Positions 4,867 to 7,821 of a stretch of DNA of 7,821 nucleotides are shown here, in pieces. The notes beneath the pieces were generated by a model. It did not search any database. It was not told where the DNA came from and saw nothing but the letters and a program-made list of their open reading frames with translations. Positions within the stretch are counted from its first letter, which is position 1. Each line of letters begins with the position of its first letter. This DNA comes from Deltaproteobacteria bacterium (GTDB lineage: Bacteria; UBA10199; SPLOWO2-01-44-7), in contig JACQMB010000121.1 of assembly GCA_016203765.1 (NCBI GenBank), positions 1 through 7,821 on the forward strand, read 5' to 3'. Position numbers and translations under genes: made by a program.

Positions 4867-7821
4867 CTACTGCCGAAAAGGTTTTAGGTTTGACAGCCCC
4901 GCCTTTACCCATTTGGCCTCAAAATCAAAACCGTCGCCGTCGGCATCGCCGTCCGTATCAATAAAAATCGGATTGGTAAAGGCCCAAGCCGGGGCCCCCA
5001 CACGACGATCAAGATGAAACGGTTCCAGGTTCAACGGGTCGAAATTCTGCGGCAATTCCCCCTCCTTCTTCAAAACATCCGGGACGATAGGAAACAGGGA
5101 GCGGTAACCTTCCGTCTGCGGCGTCCCCCTGGCCACAATCACCACCCAAGTATCTTCATCGACCGTGAGACCCAGTTGAAGACTGGCTGAGATTTTTCCC
5201 TCTTCCATTTTCCAGTCTCGAAGCGACCCGTCGGAGAGACGAAAAATCTCATCGGGGCCGTAGACATATCTCGGCACATGGTACGGTTTGGCGAACTCCT
5301 GCGGGCTGGCCGCCTCATCCCGCAAGGGAAAGCGGCCGGAGTCTTCGGCCGGGACCGGTTCGGTGTTCATGTAAATTTCAATCGTATCAAACCATGCCCA
5401 CTCCGGGGCCTCGACCAAAATATCCAACTCGATCTGCCGGCCGTGAATAATTTCCCCCACGCCGGCGATGTTTCCCTCCGCATTCTGCGCCTTGGCCAAA
5501 ATAAAAGGGCCGGCGGAGACCACCACCCGGCGGTCATTGATATTGCGGGCATGGACCTCCTCATCGATTTCGACATAGGAGGCACCCAGGCCGTCGCGGG
5601 GGTCGACCGCGGAGACGATATAATTTCTGGGCATTCCCAGCGGCACATGGATTTCATGATGACTGTCGGAATTACCGGTGGCGGTCGGCATCAATCCCAA
5701 ATTCAGCAAATTAAACCAGGTGGGGATGGCGGAGCTCCATAATGTATTTTCCTTCATCGCGGAACCGATCGTCAGCTCCATCGCCGTGAATTGGTCAAAG
5801 ATCAGCGATTCCCCGCTCACACCCAGCCGCCGTTCAATCGGATCGGCCATCGCGGTGAAGGCCGCAACACCAAATTCCTCCGAGTAGATCGGCGTGGTCA
5901 GCCAGCCGGCCGCCACCGGCAGACCGGTCGGGTTATCCGAGATGTGATTGATCTGGATCACCTCCTCCCCCGGATCGGCCAGGGCCGCCTCCACAATCTG
6001 GGCCGGGGACATGACATAGTCAGGTGCCGGTGAGATTACATCGAGCGGGTGATCCGACCAATCGAGGGCCCCATGGTCGGGGTCATTCAGGTCGACGGTT
6101 AATGGAAAGGCGTGGAGGTGGCCGTAATGGTTGGGGGTGATTTCATCCCCGACAATAGTTTGAATAGAATCGAAGTTTAACAGCCCCTCTTCCGATAGCC
6201 GCAGGACGACCGGCCCGTAGTCGGTTAAAAAGTCGTGATCGGAGCTTTGCAAAACATCCAGCCCGTCGGCGGCCGCGGCGAGCGCCCGGCGCTCCACGGA
6301 AAAGGCGCTGTCGGGAGAAGGGAGGGCATGGATATGAAAATCGGCCGAGACAAAACCGGGGGTGGCCACCACCCGCTCCAGGCCGACCTCTTCCAAAGCA
6401 ACCGTTCCCCCCTCCGCCACGGTGACCGCCCGCTCCACTATCGAATATTCAGGGCCATGAGAAAAAACAAATAAATAGGTCCCCGGCTCCAGATCAAAAC
6501 TGTTTTCCGTGGAAAGACCGATCCCGCCCATCGCGTTGATCAACAGCGAATCGACAATCCCGAACGGTTTTTTAAAAACATTCGTGTCCGAAAACGTTCC
6601 TGCCCCTTTAGTCTCCGGCGAGGGATCTTCGCCCACGATCGTCAAACGGGCGGGGATATTTAATCCGGTTTCGGCATCCACCACGCCCCCGATTTGGATT
6701 TTGCCCGACTGCCCCAGGGTACAGGTCACAAAAGCCGGGGCCCCGGCGGACAAATCGATCTGGGCCGGCTCACAGTTGCCGGCGCGCGCGGTCCCGTTGG
6801 CATGAAATCCCTTTTTCTCCACCCAGACTTCGTAGCGTCCCTCGCCGAACATTTGTCCGGTACTCTCTTCCCCCGTCGGAAGCCGGCCCCGAAATTGACC
6901 CGCGGCATCCGACCGATACGTCACCACCGTGCCTCCCCCCGGCTTTTTGACCGCCACGACCGCCCCCGCCGCGGGATTGCCCGCGGCATCGCGGACTTCT
7001 CCGGAAACATCCGCCGTGAGCGCATTTAAAATTTGGAGTCCCGCATCCAAAACCGAGCCGGCCGAACCGTCCCCCACCACAAAATAGCGCGTAATGGTTT
7101 TTTGGCTTTCCGGCTCAAGCGCAAAATGAATTTCGGGGACGGTGTTCGAACCGATCGGCAGGATTTTTAAAAACTCCTCGCCCAGCAAAACACCGGTGAG
7201 GCCGGAGTAGGAAAGCGACGTTGTTTTCGCATCAAAATTTTCCGGATCAAAAAAATAGCCGTAGGAGACATCCCCGTCGTCAAAAGCCGTGTAGATAACC
7301 GCCGGCGTTTGATTGCCAAGCTGTTGCGTCGGCTCCGGGGCAAAACCGATTCCCGGAATCAAAAGATTTAAGGCCCCCGATCCCGCCAAAAAATCGCCAA
7401 CGGGAAATGAGATGGGATGATCGGAGGGGTTGGTAAAGGTCGTGTCGATTTGCACGTAATTTTTTCCCGGGTCGAGACGATATTCGGTGACCACTTCGGC
7501 CGGAAGATCGCGCAACTCTTCGTTAACCTGGAAAGGATCGCGGCGGTCGTCAAAGCGGTCGGCAAAGGAGACTTGCTGATTTAACACCGCGCTGGCGGCG
7601 TCGGCGATCCAGTCGAGGTCGAGATAATCGTAGGTATCGATAATTCCCTGAGCCCTTAAAATCTGGGGGGAGCCATCGGTGCCGTCGGAGACAACGGCGT
7701 AATCGTAATAATTGATCGTCCACTCCACATTGACCATCGGAAAAAGCTCGCCCCACTGATCCCCCTCCCCGCCGCCGGCATGATAGGCATCGATGATTGT
7801 CCCCCCGAAAGAACCGATGCC
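4867..7821 (-). CDS. CehA/McbA-like PHP-domain metallohydrolase with carboxypeptidase-regulatory-like domains (5' end outside window)
   Basis: The frame is open to the right edge, so at least 984 residues are present and the N-terminus is missing; ATG 7737 is not taken as the start because upstream codons are open and read sensibly into it. Residue numbers here count from that Met. Residues 1-240 are a beta-rich domain I cannot name. Residues about 243-312 (VSGEVRDAAGNPAAGAVVAV) and about 348-445 look like carboxypeptidase-regulatory-like Ig folds. Residues about 461-720 form a PHP metallohydrolase domain: H468 and H470 (ADFHIHA), H501 (SSDHD), E532 and H540 (GDEIT, YGHLHAF), H598 (INHISD), D691 and H693 (GNSDSHH), matching the usual multi-metal ligand set. 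The spacing resembles CehA/McbA proteins, some of which hydrolyse carbamate esters; the substrate here is unknown. The C-terminus has an acidic DTDGDADGDG stretch (from 927), possibly Ca-binding. Secretion is inferred from the domain style only. The gene ends with TAG at 4867-4869, 48 bp before the next gene on the same strand. Confidence 0.87.
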   Translation of the reverse strand, partial: GIGSFGGTIIDAYHAGGGEGDQWGELFPMVNVEWTINYYDYAVVSDGTDGSPQILRAQGIIDTYDYLDLDWIADAASAVLNQQVSFADRFDDRRDPFQVNEELRDLPAEVVTEYRLDPGKNYVQIDTTFTNPSDHPISFPVGDFLAGSGALNLLIPGIGFAPEPTQQLGNQTPAVIYTAFDDGDVSYGYFFDPENFDAKTTSLSYSGLTGVLLGEEFLKILPIGSNTVPEIHFALEPESQKTITRYFVVGDGSAGSVLDAGLQILNALTADVSGEVRDAAGNPAAGAVVAVKKPGGGTVVTYRSDAAGQFRGRLPTGEESTGQMFGEGRYEVWVEKKGFHANGTARAGNCEPAQIDLSAGAPAFVTCTLGQSGKIQIGGVVDAETGLNIPARLTIVGEDPSPETKGAGTFSDTNVFKKPFGIVDSLLINAMGGIGLSTENSFDLEPGTYLFVFSHGPEYSIVERAVTVAEGGTVALEEVGLERVVATPGFVSADFHIHALPSPDSAFSVERRALAAAADGLDVLQSSDHDFLTDYGPVVLRLSEEGLLNFDSIQTIVGDEITPNHYGHLHAFPLTVDLNDPDHGALDWSDHPLDVISPAPDYVMSPAQIVEAALADPGEEVIQINHISDNPTGLPVAAGWLTTPIYSEEFGVAAFTAMADPIERRLGVSGESLIFDQFTAMELTIGSAMKENTLWSSAIPTWFNLLNLGLMPTATGNSDSHHEIHVPLGMPRNYIVSAVDPRDGLGASYVEIDEEVHARNINDRRVVVSAGPFILAKAQNAEGNIAGVGEIIHGRQIELDILVEAPEWAWFDTIEIYMNTEPVPAEDSGRFPLRDEAASPQEFAKPYHVPRYVYGPDEIFRLSDGSLRDWKMEEGKISASLQLGLTVDEDTWVVIVARGTPQTEGYRSLFPIVPDVLKKEGELPQNFDPLNLEPFHLDRRVGAPAWAFTNPIFIDTDGDADGDGFDFEAKWVKAGLSNLKPFRQ

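Noticed and set aside
4916..4957. Dockerin or EF-hand domain at the C-terminus of the PHP protein
   Set aside because: There is a single acidic DTDGDADGDG stretch without a second loop; I recall similar acidic ends in CehA/McbA-like proteins.
7735..7737. ATG as the start of the PHP metallohydrolase
   Set aside because: The frame stays open through 7821 with plausible protein sequence (for example GTIIDAYHAGGG) and no stop, so this Met is internal.

Overview
The window looks like a piece of chromosome from a Gram-negative (diderm) bacterium. Three of its four genes encode envelope or exported proteins: an outer-membrane beta-barrel protein, a periplasmic lytic transglycosylase, and a large, probably exported, PHP-type metallohydrolase. 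Moderately GC-rich DNA, tight packing and the heptanucleotide and 'CCCTGAGCTTGTCGAAGGG'-type short repeats recall environmental deltaproteobacterial-like or other uncultured diderm genomes. That placement is an impression from memory and was not tested.

Layout: (1) On the + strand, the 3' part of a Pit-family phosphate permease runs in from the left edge and ends at 581. (2) On the - strand three genes are read right to left: a CehA/McbA-like PHP metallohydrolase (start lies beyond the right edge, ends at 4867), a 998-residue protein joining a zinc-metalloprotease-like domain, a TolB-like beta-propeller and an Omp85-like barrel (4818 to 1822), and a Slt-type lytic transglycosylase (1859 to 510). 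The first gap is 48 bp and the next two genes overlap by 38 bp, so they may be one transcription unit. The transglycosylase and phosphate permease genes converge and overlap by 72 bp at their 3' ends. There is no long non-coding stretch. I found no RNA gene, CRISPR array, transposase, convincing promoter or terminator.

The most unusual signal is a family of degenerate 7-bp tandem repeats (consensus GGACCNN on the + strand). It occurs at exactly three places: in the signal-peptide codons of the transglycosylase, in the signal-peptide codons of the propeller/barrel protein, and in that protein's linker between propeller and barrel. The linker copy also carries two tandem 31-bp units, each holding a 24-bp insert-like sequence, and a 12-bp inverted repeat. 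All three arrays are translated in frame and sit where a protein tolerates extra sequence. Because 7 is not a multiple of 3, a change in copy number would shift the reading frame.

Functionally, the - strand genes suggest an envelope-associated module. No shared pathway can be established from the sequence alone, and the phosphate permease is probably an unrelated convergent neighbour.
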